This document shows, in pieces, positions 1 through 8,446 of a stretch of 64,000 nt of DNA; position 1 is the first letter of the stretch; every line of letters starts with the position of its first letter. Source of the stretch: an uncultured Prevotellaceae bacterium (lineage in GTDB: Bacteria > Bacteroidota > Bacteroidia > Bacteroidales > Bacteroidaceae); NCBI GenBank assembly GCA_900317305.1, contig ONGG01000012.1, forward strand, positions 33,959-97,958, in the 5' to 3' direction. The translations under genes were made by a program, and so were the position numbers. Below the pieces are notes generated by a model that worked only from the letters and a program-made list of their open reading frames with translations, was not told where the DNA came from and did no database searches.

Positions 1-458
1 CCCATGCCGTGGCCTACCACTCGTCGGAGCAATACCAGAAACAAATCAAGCAGCAGACCATCGGACAGGTGGCCGGCGCCGTGCTCACCAGTGCCGGAAT
101 GGGTTCCAACACTGCCTCAACGCTGTCTACCCTCTACGGACTGGGCTCGCAGATGGCCACGCTCAAGTATTCTCGCGACAATGAGACCGAGGCCGACCAT
201 ATCGGACTCATCTTCGCTGCCATGGCTGGCTACGACCCCAACGAGGCCATTACCTTCTGGCAGCGCATGGCCGCTTCGAGCAACAACTCCACCCCGGCCT
301 TCCTCAGCACCCATCCTACCGATGCCCAGCGCATTGCCCACATCAAGAAAATCCTGCCCGAGGCACTGAAGTATTACAACAAGGGCGGCGTGTCTACTTC
401 TACCAGTGGCAAGAAGGCCACCACGCCCAAAACCACGAAAACCATCCGAATCAAATAA
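1..458 (+). CDS. M48 family zinc metallopeptidase, C-terminal part
   Basis: The gene runs in from the left edge in the frame whose first full codon is at 3. The first residues, HAVAYHSSEQ, are the end of the HExxHAxAxHS active-site helix, so the first His and the Glu lie outside the window. The third zinc ligand is visible in ETEADHIGL (bases 183-209), the E-x-x-A-D signature of M48 proteases. The end, with FLSTHPTDAQRI, is typical of the periplasmic BepA/LoiP-like branch of the family, which degrades or rescues misassembled outer-membrane proteins; the last 25 residues are Ser/Thr/Lys-rich. The next gene starts 9 nt after the stop, so the gene probably heads the operon with NfeD and SPFH proteins. 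Family is sure, exact substrate is not. Confidence 0.9.
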   Translation, partial: HAVAYHSSEQYQKQIKQQTIGQVAGAVLTSAGMGSNTASTLSTLYGLGSQMATLKYSRDNETEADHIGLIFAAMAGYDPNEAITFWQRMAASSNNSTPAFLSTHPTDAQRIAHIKKILPEALKYYNKGGVSTSTSGKKATTPKTTKTIRIK

Positions 459-467
459 GCTGAAGAC

Positions 468-926
468 ATGATCGACTATCTCACACAACACGTTTGGCTC
501 ATCTGGATCCTGGTTTCCGTGATTTGCCTGATACTGGAACTGGGGTCGGGCGACCTCTTCATCCTATGCTTTGCTATAGGTGCACTGGGCGCGTCTTTCA
601 CTGCCGCCCTCGGACTGGATCTGATTCCACAGCTCATCGTGCTGGCCATCTGCTCTCTGCTGAGCATCTATTTCATACGGCCTGTGGCGCTGCGCTACCT
701 GCACCGCAACGATGAGAACCGGGTAAGCAATGCCGATGCCCTAATGGGCCGCATCGGACATGTGTCGCAGACCATCCCTGCTGGCGACTATGGCAGGGTG
801 GCCATCGATGGCGACGACTGGAAGGCTGTGGCTGCCAATGGCGAACGCATCGAGAAAGGTGCAAAAGTGAAGGTGGTGGGCCGTGAAAGTATCATCATCA
901 CCGTAGAAAAAGTAGAAACCCCATAA
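468..926 (+). CDS. NfeD-family membrane protein
   Basis: A 152-residue protein with two to three hydrophobic segments in the first 75 residues (about 8-27, 31-50 and 53-72) followed by a soluble beta-rich domain of about 65 residues (GRIGHVSQTI ... GDYGRVAIDGDDW) that matches the OB-fold of short NfeD proteins. NfeD proteins typically work with a stomatin/SPFH partner in membrane quality control or microdomain organisation, and the SPFH gene follows here after only 11 nt. The length fits the short (YbbK-type) class without the ClpP-like protease domain. Operon with the M48 peptidase upstream. Confidence 0.88.
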   Translation: MIDYLTQHVWLIWILVSVICLILELGSGDLFILCFAIGALGASFTAALGLDLIPQLIVLAICSLLSIYFIRPVALRYLHRNDENRVSNADALMGRIGHVSQTIPAGDYGRVAIDGDDWKAVAANGERIEKGAKVKVVGRESIIITVEKVETP

Positions 927-937
927 ATTATCACATC

Positions 938-1888
938 ATGCCAACATCAATTATCGTATTGATAGCAATCATCGTGTTGCTCATCATCCTGGCCAAGAAA
1001 ACGTTGGTCATCATCCCTCAGTCGGAAACGAAAATTATCGAGCGCCTTGGCAAATACCACGCCACGCTTAAACCTGGTATCAATATCATCATCCCGTTCA
1101 TCGACAGCGCCAAGAACATCATTACCATGAACAGGGGAAGGTATGCTTACTCAAGCGTCATCGACCTCAGGGAGCAAGTCTACGACTTCGACAAGCAGAA
1201 CGTGATTACGAAAGACAATATCCAGATGCAGATCAACGCACTGCTCTATTTCCAGATCGTCGACCCGTTCAAGGCGGTCTATGAGATCAACAACCTGCCC
1301 AACGCTATCGAGAAACTCACACAGACCACCTTGCGTAATATCATCGGCGAGATGGAGCTCGACCAGACGCTCACCTCACGCGACACGGTGAACACCAAAC
1401 TGCGCGCCGTGCTCGATGATGCCACTAACAAATGGGGTATCAAGGTGAACCGCGTGGAGCTGCAGGATATCACGCCACCGCAAAGTGTGCTCCAGGCTAT
1501 GGAGAAACAGATGCAGGCCGAACGAAACAAACGTGCCGTCATCCTTACCAGCGAGGGACAGAAACAGTCGCAGATTCTTCAGTCGGAGGGCGACAAGGCT
1601 GCCACCATCAACCGCGCCGAGGCCCAGAAGCAACAAGCCATCCTCGAAGCCGAGGGTCTGGCCCAGGCACGCATCCGCAAGGCCGAGGCTGAGGCCATCG
1701 CCATCCAGAAAATCACCGAGGCCGTGGGCGACTCCACCAATCCCGCCAACTACTTGCTTGCACAGAAGTATATCCAGATGATGGAGGAACTGGCAACCGG
1801 ACAACAGGCAAAGACCGTGTACTTGCCCTACGAGGCCACCAACTTGCTGGGTAGCCTTGGTGGTATCAAGGACCTCTTCAAACAGTAA
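938..1888 (+). CDS. SPFH/band 7 (stomatin-like) membrane protein
   Basis: 316 residues: one N-terminal membrane helix (about 4-20), then the SPFH domain (LVIIPQSETKIIERLGKY ... VNRVELQDITPP, about 22-190), and an Ala/Glu/Gln-rich coiled coil (about 195-265, with AEAQKQQAILEAEG) that drives oligomer formation. This is the QmcA/slipin type rather than FtsH-associated HflK/C. Paired with NfeD just upstream, the usual bacterial arrangement, and only 8 nt from the epimerase gene downstream. Likely forms membrane-bound ring assemblies in the inner membrane. Confidence 0.92.
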   Translation: MPTSIIVLIAIIVLLIILAKKTLVIIPQSETKIIERLGKYHATLKPGINIIIPFIDSAKNIITMNRGRYAYSSVIDLREQVYDFDKQNVITKDNIQMQINALLYFQIVDPFKAVYEINNLPNAIEKLTQTTLRNIIGEMELDQTLTSRDTVNTKLRAVLDDATNKWGIKVNRVELQDITPPQSVLQAMEKQMQAERNKRAVILTSEGQKQSQILQSEGDKAATINRAEAQKQQAILEAEGLAQARIRKAEAEAIAIQKITEAVGDSTNPANYLLAQKYIQMMEELATGQQAKTVYLPYEATNLLGSLGGIKDLFKQ

Positions 1889-1896
1889 GACAAAGC

Positions 1897-2994
1897 ATGA
1901 ATATATGTGTGGTAGCGGGCGCACGCCCGAACTTCATCAAGGTGGCACCCATACTTCGGGCCATCGACAACGCCAGGGCTCAGGGCAAGGACGTGCAGAG
2001 CACATTGGTCTATGCCGGCATCGACAGCGATGCCACTCTCGAGCCTTCGCTTTTCGATGACTTGCAGATGCGCCGGCCCGACGTGTTCCTGGGGGTTGAC
2101 TGCCAGAGCCTGAACGAACTGACGGGAAGGGTGATGGCCGAGTTTGAGAATTACCTGCAAAGTCATCCCACCGATGTGGTGATTGTGGTCGACGACCTGG
2201 CCTCTACCATGGCGGCGGCTATCGTCACCAAGAAACAAGGGGTGATGCTGGCCCACCTCGTGGCGGGCACACGGTCGTTTGACATCAAGATGCCAAAGGA
2301 AATCAACCGCCTGGTCATCGACGGATTGTCCGACTTGCTCTTCACGGCAGGCGAGGGCGCCAGCCAGATTGTCTCGCGTGAAGGGGTTCAGCTCTCACAG
2401 GTCTATCAGGTGGGCAATATCCTGATGGATACGCTCAGGGCCAACTATAACCGTCTGCGCCGCCCCGCTGTGCTGGAACAACTGGCACTGGCCGACCAGC
2501 AATACCTGGTGTTTACCCTCAACCGTAAGGCACTCATCGCACAGGCTGAGAACTTGCGGGGCATGCTCAAAGCCATGCTCACTGCCGCCGCCGGCACACC
2601 TATAGTGGCTCCGCTGCGCGGATTGGCCCGCGAGGCGGTCTTGCGACAGTTGGCCACAATCAATGCACCGCTCGACACCTTCCACCTCATCGACCCATTG
2701 CCTTATCTGGAGTTTGGCTATCTCACGGCTCATGCAAAGGGCATCATTACCGACTCGGGCAACGTGGCCGAGGAGGCTACCTTCAATGGGGTGCCTTGTG
2801 CCACACTCAACAGTTATACCGAGCATATCGAGACCGTGCGCACGGGCACCAACGTGCTCGTGGGCGAGGATGCCGGCCGACTGGGCGAGGCCGTGGCCGA
2901 TATGGTGGCTGGAAAATGGAAGAAAGGAAATATCCCCGATAGGTGGGACGGCCGCTCGGCAGAGCGCATCGTGCAAATCCTTTTAGGGCTGTAA
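1897..2994 (+). CDS. wecB: UDP-N-acetylglucosamine 2-epimerase (non-hydrolysing), diverged
   Basis: 365 residues with the family opening MNICVVAGARPNFIKVAPIL, the second Rossmann half after about residue 190, and the nucleotide-binding stretch ITDSGNVAEEATFNGVPC near residue 288. The enzyme interconverts UDP-GlcNAc and UDP-ManNAc for surface polysaccharide or lipopolysaccharide. Some family positions are altered: the usual AGLRS region reads AGTRSFDIKMPKEINR, so substrate and activity may differ from the canonical enzyme. It starts 8 nt after the SPFH gene and is followed by a large inverted repeat that probably terminates the operon. No other polysaccharide genes are adjacent. Confidence 0.85.
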   Translation: MNICVVAGARPNFIKVAPILRAIDNARAQGKDVQSTLVYAGIDSDATLEPSLFDDLQMRRPDVFLGVDCQSLNELTGRVMAEFENYLQSHPTDVVIVVDDLASTMAAAIVTKKQGVMLAHLVAGTRSFDIKMPKEINRLVIDGLSDLLFTAGEGASQIVSREGVQLSQVYQVGNILMDTLRANYNRLRRPAVLEQLALADQQYLVFTLNRKALIAQAENLRGMLKAMLTAAAGTPIVAPLRGLAREAVLRQLATINAPLDTFHLIDPLPYLEFGYLTAHAKGIITDSGNVAEEATFNGVPCATLNSYTEHIETVRTGTNVLVGEDAGRLGEAVADMVAGKWKKGNIPDRWDGRSAERIVQILLGL

Positions 2995-3035
2995 AGCAAG
3001 TCGCTTTTCCGGCTCTTGGCAATGTGCCCTCTCCC

Positions 3036-3086
3036 GGACTTTTGACTTTGTGACCTCCCCTGGACTTTTGACTTTGTGACCTCCCC
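3036..3086. repeat. Two-copy 25-bp tandem repeat
   Basis: Bases 3036-3060 and 3062-3086 carry the same 25-bp sequence beginning GGACTTTTGACTTTGTGAC, separated by one base. The second copy runs directly into the left arm of the inverted repeat at 3078. Only two units, so it is a local duplication and not an array. Confidence 0.85.
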
Positions 3087-3162
3087 CAGCCCCTCCTGTA
3101 GGAGGGGGGATTGATTAGCGATACTATCTTTCCCCCCTCCTACAGGAGGGGCCGGGGGAGGT
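3078..3162. repeat. 33-bp inverted repeat between convergent genes
   Basis: Arms 3078-3110 and 3130-3162 are reverse complements over 33 bp with one mismatch, with a 19-nt loop. Each arm has a smaller palindrome inside it (CCCTCCTGTAGGAGGG on the left, CCCTCCTACAGGAGGG on the right). The position, between wecB and a minus-strand gene, suits a bidirectional terminator, but there is no clean T tract. A related element lies at 47032-47104, so this is probably a member of an interspersed palindromic family. Confidence 0.85.
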
Positions 3163-3229
3163 CATAATCGTATCGGATAATACCAAGAGGGCCAACTAAC
3201 AGGTCATAAAAAGTAAGGAGAGAGCAAAA

Positions 3230-3985
3230 TCACTCTCCATTACCCCTATATGGGGGCTGGCTTTTTGTCCAAAGGTCGCGGTAAGGACGCTGGCCTCGCT
3301 CCACCGACATCTGGATGCTGAACGAAGGGTTGAAATTGTATTTCACAGCAGCACCAATCTTGTCGCCCACGGCTCCCATGTCGTAAAGGTAAAAAGGCAT
3401 GTTGCGACTGCTCACCAACGACTTCTGTGCGTAGAGATAAGCCTCCCAGTGTTCATCGAACTGATAGCCGAGAACGGCAGTGAGACCGGCGTCGTGCACC
3501 GTGTTGTGATTCCAATACACATTGTCGAGATAGCCGCCTACGGCCAGCGAGAGACGCTTGGTCAGGGGAACGGCGTAAAGAGCGGATATCGACTGAGCGA
3601 AACCGGCTCCGCCATGGGCGTGCTTGCCAAACTGGGCAAACACCGAGGCGCCAATGCTCACGTTCAGTCCTTGGTGCAGTGAACTCGCCGTCCAACCCTG
3701 TAGGCCGAAAGGCATATAGCCAAACGACATCACCCTGCCGCTGGCATCCATATAGGGCAGATGAAGGGGCAGACTGTCGACTTGTGTGGGGGTGTAGCCT
3801 AACCGATTGTCGGGCTGGGCTGAGGCCAGAGGGTCGGCAAAGACCGAGGTGGGCGAGGTATAGCCGCTCGTAGGCTCGATATCGTTGATGTCGAGCGGGG
3901 TGGCCTGGCGGTGTACGGGCTCTTGGGCCATGGCGCCAAAACACCAGAGCAGGGCTGATATGTAGAGGAGTTTCCTTGTCGTCAT
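3230..3985 (-). CDS. Secreted protein, probable small outer-membrane beta-barrel
   Basis: 251 residues with a clean signal peptide (cleavage near AMA-QEP, residue 20). From about residue 85 the sequence shows alternating short amphipathic strands with many Tyr, Gly and Leu residues (LSLAVGGYLDNVYW, AAVKYNFNPSFSIQMSVE), which suggests a barrel of about eight strands. I do not recognise a specific family and propose no function. The start codon sits only 4 nt from a consensus -7 element (see the promoter at 3990-4020), so the mRNA may be leaderless; the next in-frame Met (residue 18) would destroy the signal peptide, which supports the start chosen. Confidence 0.75.
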   Translation of the reverse strand: MTTRKLLYISALLWCFGAMAQEPVHRQATPLDINDIEPTSGYTSPTSVFADPLASAQPDNRLGYTPTQVDSLPLHLPYMDASGRVMSFGYMPFGLQGWTASSLHQGLNVSIGASVFAQFGKHAHGGAGFAQSISALYAVPLTKRLSLAVGGYLDNVYWNHNTVHDAGLTAVLGYQFDEHWEAYLYAQKSLVSSRNMPFYLYDMGAVGDKIGAAVKYNFNPSFSIQMSVERGQRPYRDLWTKSQPPYRGNGE

Positions 3986-3989
3986 GCTG

Positions 3990-4020
3990 CAAAATTAAGT
4001 CTTACAAGCCCAACGGCAAA
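3990..4020 (-). promoter_or_regulatory. Consensus promoter abutting a start codon
   Basis: On the minus strand, TTTG (4020-4017), a 19-nt spacer and TAATTTTG (3997-3990) match the Bacteroides primary promoter exactly. The -7 box is followed by CAGC and then the ATG at 3985, so transcription should begin at or within a few bases of the start codon. Confidence 0.8.
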
Positions 4021-4060
4021 ATAATTAAAACTTTTTTGTGCTTCGTTAACGCATGCCAAC

Positions 4061-5329
4061 TTATTGCAGCACGGAGACCAGGCCGAAGATGCCAAGGCCG
4101 GTGAGGCTGGCCACACCACCATACATCAGTATCGAACTGAGCAGGTTGCGCTTCTTGTGCGAAAGTTGGTCGGAGAAGTGGTAGATGGTGTGCGAACGGT
4201 AGGTCTCGCCGGGATTGAGTGTGGTAGAAGGAAAGTCGGGCTGGTTCGGACTGTCGGAGAAGTGCATCGTCTCCAGACAGATGGCGGAGCGCCTGGGGTA
4301 GGCAATGCCATTCTTGCCCACCAGAGTGCCGTTCAGACCATTGGCAGTGTAAACCTGCAGCGAGGGCTCGGTGGTGAACACCGTCAGGCGGCGACCACTC
4401 TTGGCATCGTAGACTACGGCTGCCGGACGGGTGATGTCGCCGGCATGGCGCAGGGCGAAGCCATGGTCATAGCCTTTCGTGATGGCCATCTGCTCGTCGT
4501 AGATGTCGATGTCGCTGCCGATGGCCTTGGCGGAGGTGAAGTCGAACGGCGTGTTCTTCACTTTCATAAACCGTCCGTCCACATTCTTGTCCTTGTCGTA
4601 GGTGGCGATGTACTTGCTGTCTACATAGAGCGTATGGGTAAGAACGGTCGACGAGGGGTCGCCCGAGATGTTGAAGAAAGAGTGGTTGGTTAGGTTCACC
4701 ACGGTCGACTTGTCGGTGGTGGCCTCATAGGCCACATCGAGGGCATGATCATAGGTAAGGGTGTAGGTCACCTTCACCGTGAGGGTGCCGGGAAAACCAT
4801 TCTCGCCATCGGGAGAGACATATTTCAGGCACAACGAACTGTCGTTACGGGTTACCACGTCCCACACGCGGTCGGAAAATCCGGGACGTCCGCCATGCGA
4901 GATATTGCCTCCTCCAGTTTGTTGCAACACATAGGGCACACCGTTGAGAGCAAAGCGCGCACCTTTGATACGGCCCACATAACGGCCCACCACGCTGCCG
5001 AAGTTCTGCTTCTTGTTCACATAGTCATTGATGTTGTCGAAGCCCAGCACCACGTCGCCCAGATGGCCTTCCTGGTCGGGCACCATCATCGACACCACGC
5101 GGGCACCATAGTTGGTGATGCATGCTTCCAAGCCGTTGTTGGTCAGGGTGTAAAGGGCCGTCTGCTTGCCATCGATGGTGGCGACAAAGCGGTCGGGACG
5201 CAATCCCGATAGCGTGGACGAGCCTTGTGCTGCTTGGTCTGACGAGTTCGTGCCCAAGTCATCACCCCCGGCGCCCATGATGGTGAGGGGAAGTAGCAAT
5301 AAAACGGCTGTTATCAGGTGCTTTGTCAT
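4061..5329 (-). CDS. galM: Aldose 1-epimerase (galactose mutarotase) with signal peptide and C-terminal membrane helix
   Basis: 422 residues. After a signal peptide (MTKHLITAVLLLLPLTIMGA) and a linker, the mutarotase fold spans about 45-385: TNYGARVVSMMVPD, the catalytic-region motifs GRYVGRIKGARFALNG and NLTNHSFFNISG (His), and the C-terminal acid region TAICLETMHFSDSPNQP with its Glu. It equilibrates alpha and beta anomers of galactose or glucose. The last 30 residues (SILMYGGVASLTGLGIFGLVSVLQ part) form a membrane helix, which is unusual: GalM enzymes are usually soluble or lipoproteins. It probably works in the periplasm on incoming sugar. The gene stands alone, with no gal genes beside it. 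Confidence 0.9.
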   Translation of the reverse strand: MTKHLITAVLLLLPLTIMGAGGDDLGTNSSDQAAQGSSTLSGLRPDRFVATIDGKQTALYTLTNNGLEACITNYGARVVSMMVPDQEGHLGDVVLGFDNINDYVNKKQNFGSVVGRYVGRIKGARFALNGVPYVLQQTGGGNISHGGRPGFSDRVWDVVTRNDSSLCLKYVSPDGENGFPGTLTVKVTYTLTYDHALDVAYEATTDKSTVVNLTNHSFFNISGDPSSTVLTHTLYVDSKYIATYDKDKNVDGRFMKVKNTPFDFTSAKAIGSDIDIYDEQMAITKGYDHGFALRHAGDITRPAAVVYDAKSGRRLTVFTTEPSLQVYTANGLNGTLVGKNGIAYPRRSAICLETMHFSDSPNQPDFPSTTLNPGETYRSHTIYHFSDQLSHKKRNLLSSILMYGGVASLTGLGIFGLVSVLQ

Positions 5330-5708
5330 GTCGTTCAGGTCTTAGTTGTGCTTGTTGTTGATGCGCTTAGCAAAGCAGAACCATGCGGTTCCGCATTCAA
5401 AATCCATTTTAACGTTGTAAAATTATAAATTTTATGCTTATTATCATTGATGATTTGCTTTTTTTAACATTTCAACAATGCTTGGGAGGCGTTTCTTACG
5501 ATGACTATTCTGCCTGTTCGGAAGAAAGTGACGTTGGAAGTCATAAAAAACTGTAATCATTACTAAAATATTCCATTTTTATCGGGTCAGATTTTGCTTT
5601 TCGCCTCCTTAATGGTAATTTTGTCACAATAAATTCTTGCGGCATGGCCAACATGCCCCTGATGAATGGATAACAATTTCAGAATTCAAAACTTAAGGAA
5701 AGGAACTT
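5330..5708. other. 379-bp AT-rich divergent intergenic region
   Basis: Lies between the minus-strand galM and the plus-strand gene at 5709. It holds a short hairpin (GAACCATGCGGTTC, near 5379-5392) and a consensus promoter for the right-hand gene at 5593-5623. No open frame of note and no structured RNA was recognised in 5400-5590. Confidence 0.6.
5593..5623 (+). promoter_or_regulatory. Consensus promoter for the secreted protein at 5709
   Basis: TTTG (5593-5596), 19-nt spacer, TAATTTTG (5616-5623): an exact match to the Bacteroides primary promoter. Predicted 5' leader about 80 nt. Confidence 0.75.
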
Positions 5709-6290
5709 ATGATGAGAAAAATGATGATTCTGATGCTGGCACTGACGATGTGCGGCATCTCGGCCAATGCCCAGATGACAAAGAAAGACACGGGCAACGG
5801 TCCGTTTAAGGAGCGCGTCTCCAAACTTTGGGACAAGACGAAGAAAACAGCCACCGATGTGGCTACGGCCATCGGAGACGAAATCTCCAACAGCACTAGT
5901 GGGCTGAGGCGCATAGAGGGCAAGTACTATATGAATGTCTACGACGTGAACCTCTATAAAGGCGATGACTGCGCCACTTTGCTTGACTTGTGCCGGAAAC
6001 AATTTACGGCCAAATACCCCACCGTGCCTATCGCATCGTGCGTCATCCCGCAGACCGACTGGGAAACAACGACAGTGGAGAATGCCGGACAGGTGACGGG
6101 ATATGTGCAAACCCTCTTCTGCTATATCATCGGCAAGGATGGCAACGAGGGATTCATCAACGCCAAGTTCGTCTTTGAGCGCAAGAAAGACGTGGGGAAA
6201 CAGTTGGTGAACAACAACATGAAATGGCCCTTGTGGACACGCACCGACGTGATGACCAACCACGTCTACGACCGGCTCACAAGCAAGTGA
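5709..6290 (+). CDS. Secreted protein of unknown function
   Basis: 193 residues with a signal peptide ending at ANA-QMT (residue 22). A Lys-rich amphipathic stretch (about 33-60, KERVSKLWDKTKKTATDVAT) precedes a mixed alpha/beta domain with three cysteines in the middle (CATLLDLC and IASC) that could form disulfides. I recognise no family. Own promoter upstream, a hairpin downstream, so probably monocistronic. An ATG-ATG pair opens the gene; the first is chosen. Confidence 0.7.
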   Translation: MMRKMMILMLALTMCGISANAQMTKKDTGNGPFKERVSKLWDKTKKTATDVATAIGDEISNSTSGLRRIEGKYYMNVYDVNLYKGDDCATLLDLCRKQFTAKYPTVPIASCVIPQTDWETTTVENAGQVTGYVQTLFCYIIGKDGNEGFINAKFVFERKKDVGKQLVNNNMKWPLWTRTDVMTNHVYDRLTSK

Positions 6291-6295
6291 TGCCG

Positions 6296-6346
6296 ACACA
6301 CTCTCTCCGCCCTCCCCGCTAGGTGGAGAGCCGATGCAGAGTGTGT
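6296..6346 (+). terminator. Possible hairpin after the 5709 gene
   Basis: ACACACTCT (6296-6304) can pair with AGAGTGTGT (6338-6346), and an inner CTCTCC/GGAGAG pair lies inside. The sequence after it is only moderately T-rich (GACATTTTGAC), so the terminator call is tentative. Confidence 0.4.
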
Positions 6347-6405
6347 GACATTTTGACACGATAACCTTGGCCCTGGAAACAGGGCCTTCAATTATTTCTA
6401 CAAAA

Positions 6406-7221
6406 ATGGGATTTCTTAAATCATTGTTCGGCGGCAGCGACGAGAGCCCCGAAGAGAAGAAAAAAAGGGAGGCGGAGCGCGACTTCGACGTGCTGCGCAC
6501 CGATGGCGTGCGTGCCCTGCGGATGGGTCAGGCCGAGTATGCGGTGAAATGTTTCGAGAGCGCGCTCGCGCTGAAAGACGACCTTGAGACGCGCGACTAC
6601 CTCTCGCAGGCGCTCATCAGGGCCGACCGCCTTGGTGAAGCGCTCGAGCAGTTGCGCATGCTCCACGAGGCCCAGCCCGAAAACGTGCATATCCTCTCGC
6701 TCATGGCCCGCGTGGCGTTCATGATGGAGGACTATGGACTGATGTCGGAACTTTGCGAAAAGGCGATGCTCCTCGACAAAGACAATGCCGAGATCGTGTC
6801 CCTCTATGGTCGCGCCGCTCTTGGCCAACACGACAAAGTGAATGCTGTGGCAATGTTCACCAAGGCCATCCTGCTCGATGAGAACCTCGCCGATGCTTAC
6901 CTCAAACGGGGTGAGGTGCTGCTCGAGATGGGCGACGTGGAGGGCGCTGCCGAGGATGCCGACTGGCTCATGGAGCGGGTAGAGGGCGTCGACGATGTGC
7001 TACTGCTCAAGGCAGGTGTCCTTCAGGCACAGAACAATGATGTCGCTGCCATCGACGTGCTATCAAAAGCCATCGATGGAAATCCTTTCCTCACCGATGC
7101 TTACCGACAGAGAGGTGCTGCCCGTTTGAGACTGGGCGACAAGGATGGGGCTGCCGAAGACGCTCAGAAGGTGCTCGAACTCAATCCCGAGGAGATGTCC
7201 CATCTCAGTGGGAAATTTTAG
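6406..7221 (+). CDS. Cytoplasmic TPR-repeat protein
   Basis: 271 residues from the ATG at 6406; an upstream in-frame TTG exists but the residues it would add look non-coding. No signal peptide. The N-terminus MGFLKSLFGG is followed by a charged linker (EEKKKREAERDF), then about six tetratricopeptide repeats between 25 and 260, with canonical units such as AYLKRGEVLLEMGDVEGAAE and AYRQRGAARLRLGDKDGAAE. TPR arrays are protein-binding scaffolds; the partner is unknown. The next gene starts 61 nt downstream on the same strand. Confidence 0.85.
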   Translation: MGFLKSLFGGSDESPEEKKKREAERDFDVLRTDGVRALRMGQAEYAVKCFESALALKDDLETRDYLSQALIRADRLGEALEQLRMLHEAQPENVHILSLMARVAFMMEDYGLMSELCEKAMLLDKDNAEIVSLYGRAALGQHDKVNAVAMFTKAILLDENLADAYLKRGEVLLEMGDVEGAAEDADWLMERVEGVDDVLLLKAGVLQAQNNDVAAIDVLSKAIDGNPFLTDAYRQRGAARLRLGDKDGAAEDAQKVLELNPEEMSHLSGKF

Positions 7222-7282
7222 GCTTGATGAGTGAGGGCTTTTTTTATAGCCGGGCTCCTGAAGATTGCTGCTTTTACAAATA

Positions 7283-8170
7283 ATGAGGCATATAGGATAC
7301 CATCTGTTGGCCATCACCACCATAGCGATATGGGGCGTGACGTTTGTCAACACGAAAGTGCTGCTGCAACATGGCTTGCAGCCCATGGAGATATTCCTGC
7401 TCCGTTTCATCGTGGCCTATCTCTGCATCTGGACCATCTCTCCACGAAAGGTTCTTTCCCTGTCGTGGAGAGATGAGGGCACTTTTTTTATCCTTGGCCT
7501 TCTGGGCGGTACGGTGTATTTCGTGGCGGAGAATACAGCCATCGGACTGTCATACGTCAACAACGTGGCATTCATTGTTTGCACAGCACCTCTTCTTACC
7601 ATGCTCCTTGCCATCCTTTTTGTGAAGGGAATGAAGGCAACGGTCTTGCTGGTGCTGGGGTCGGCCATGGCATTGGCAGGAGTGGGCATGGTCATTTATA
7701 ATGGTCATTTCGTACTTCAACTGAATCCCTTGGGCGACGCTTTGGCCTTGGCCGCTGCTTTGAGTTGGGCGTTCTATAGTCTGGTAATCAAGAAAGTCTC
7801 CTCCCGTTACAGTGCCGCTTTCATCACTCGTAAGGTGTTTTTTTATGGCATCGTCACCGTTCTCCCACTGTTTCTTTTCAAACCTTGGCAATTCCCTCTC
7901 AGAGGCCTTCTGCAGCCAACGGTATTTTTCAACTTGTTGTTCCTTTCTTTGGTGGCCTCCTTCCTTTGTTTCCTATGGTGGAGTGTTGCCGTCAAGAAGT
8001 TGGGCGCCATCTCCACCAGCAACTACATTTATCTGAATCCTGTCACCACGGTGCTGGCCAGTGCGTTGTTTCTGGATGAACCAATGACCTTTATGGCTTA
8101 TGCGGGCAGTGCACTCATCCTCTTAGGAGTGTTTGTAGCCAATCACCAAACTCCAGATCCTGACCAATAA
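7283..8170 (+). CDS. EamA/DMT-family transporter
   Basis: 295 residues from the ATG at 7283 (a TTG 18 nt upstream is possible). Ten predicted membrane helices in two EamA halves: residues about 5-135 (TTIAIWGVTFVNTKVLL ... AMALAGVGMVIYNG) and about 145-290 (GDALALAAALSWAFYSLVIKK ... AYAGSALILLGVFVA). The second half repeats the family pattern of an N-terminal W-A and a late NPV (YIYLNPVTTVLAS). Such proteins export amino acids or other metabolites in the inner membrane; the substrate cannot be read from sequence. Confidence 0.9.
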   Translation: MRHIGYHLLAITTIAIWGVTFVNTKVLLQHGLQPMEIFLLRFIVAYLCIWTISPRKVLSLSWRDEGTFFILGLLGGTVYFVAENTAIGLSYVNNVAFIVCTAPLLTMLLAILFVKGMKATVLLVLGSAMALAGVGMVIYNGHFVLQLNPLGDALALAAALSWAFYSLVIKKVSSRYSAAFITRKVFFYGIVTVLPLFLFKPWQFPLRGLLQPTVFFNLLFLSLVASFLCFLWWSVAVKKLGAISTSNYIYLNPVTTVLASALFLDEPMTFMAYAGSALILLGVFVANHQTPDPDQ

Positions 8171-8185
8171 TCCGCTTCGAACCAC

Positions 8186-8446
8186 TTCGTGGCGAAGATA
8201 GGCTGCGCCTCGGCAGTGCAAAGCAAAAAACTTCGTATTTTGCTTTGCATTGCGCTCGGCTTTCACTATCTTTGCCGCTATCGCGGCGAAGATACTCCCG
8301 CTCGAAAGTGCAAAAAAAATTTTGCACTTTCCTCGCTTAATCGTATTCTTTGCGACTTGGTCGCGAAGACAGGCTGTGCCTCGGCAGTGCAAAGCAAAAA
8401 ACTTCGTATTTTGCTTTGCATTGCGCTCGGCTTTCACTATCTTTGC
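8186..8446 (+). repeat. Duplicated hairpin-promoter cassette (two 76-bp copies)
   Basis: Bases 8200-8275 and 8371-8446 are identical except for one C/T change. Each copy contains an inverted repeat (GCAAAGCAAAA ... TTTTGCTTTGC, 8218-8248 in copy 1) and then a perfect TTTG-N19-TATCTTTG promoter (8244-8274 and 8415-8445). Between the copies is a further 12-bp perfect hairpin (GAAAGTGCAAAA at 8304-8315 with 8320-8331). The stretch happens to stay open in one frame and extends the downstream gene artificially. A degenerate relative lies at 18869-18954. Confidence 0.85.
8415..8445 (+). promoter_or_regulatory. Promoter of the secreted protein at 8462
   Basis: TTTG (8415-8418), 19-nt spacer, TATCTTTG (8438-8445), from the second repeat copy. 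The ATG at 8462 is only 16 nt beyond, giving a leader of about 10 nt. Confidence 0.75.

Noticed and set aside
8200-8446. Possible CRISPR or other repeat array
   Set aside because: Only two copies with a single spacer, each carrying a promoter; no cas genes and no further units.
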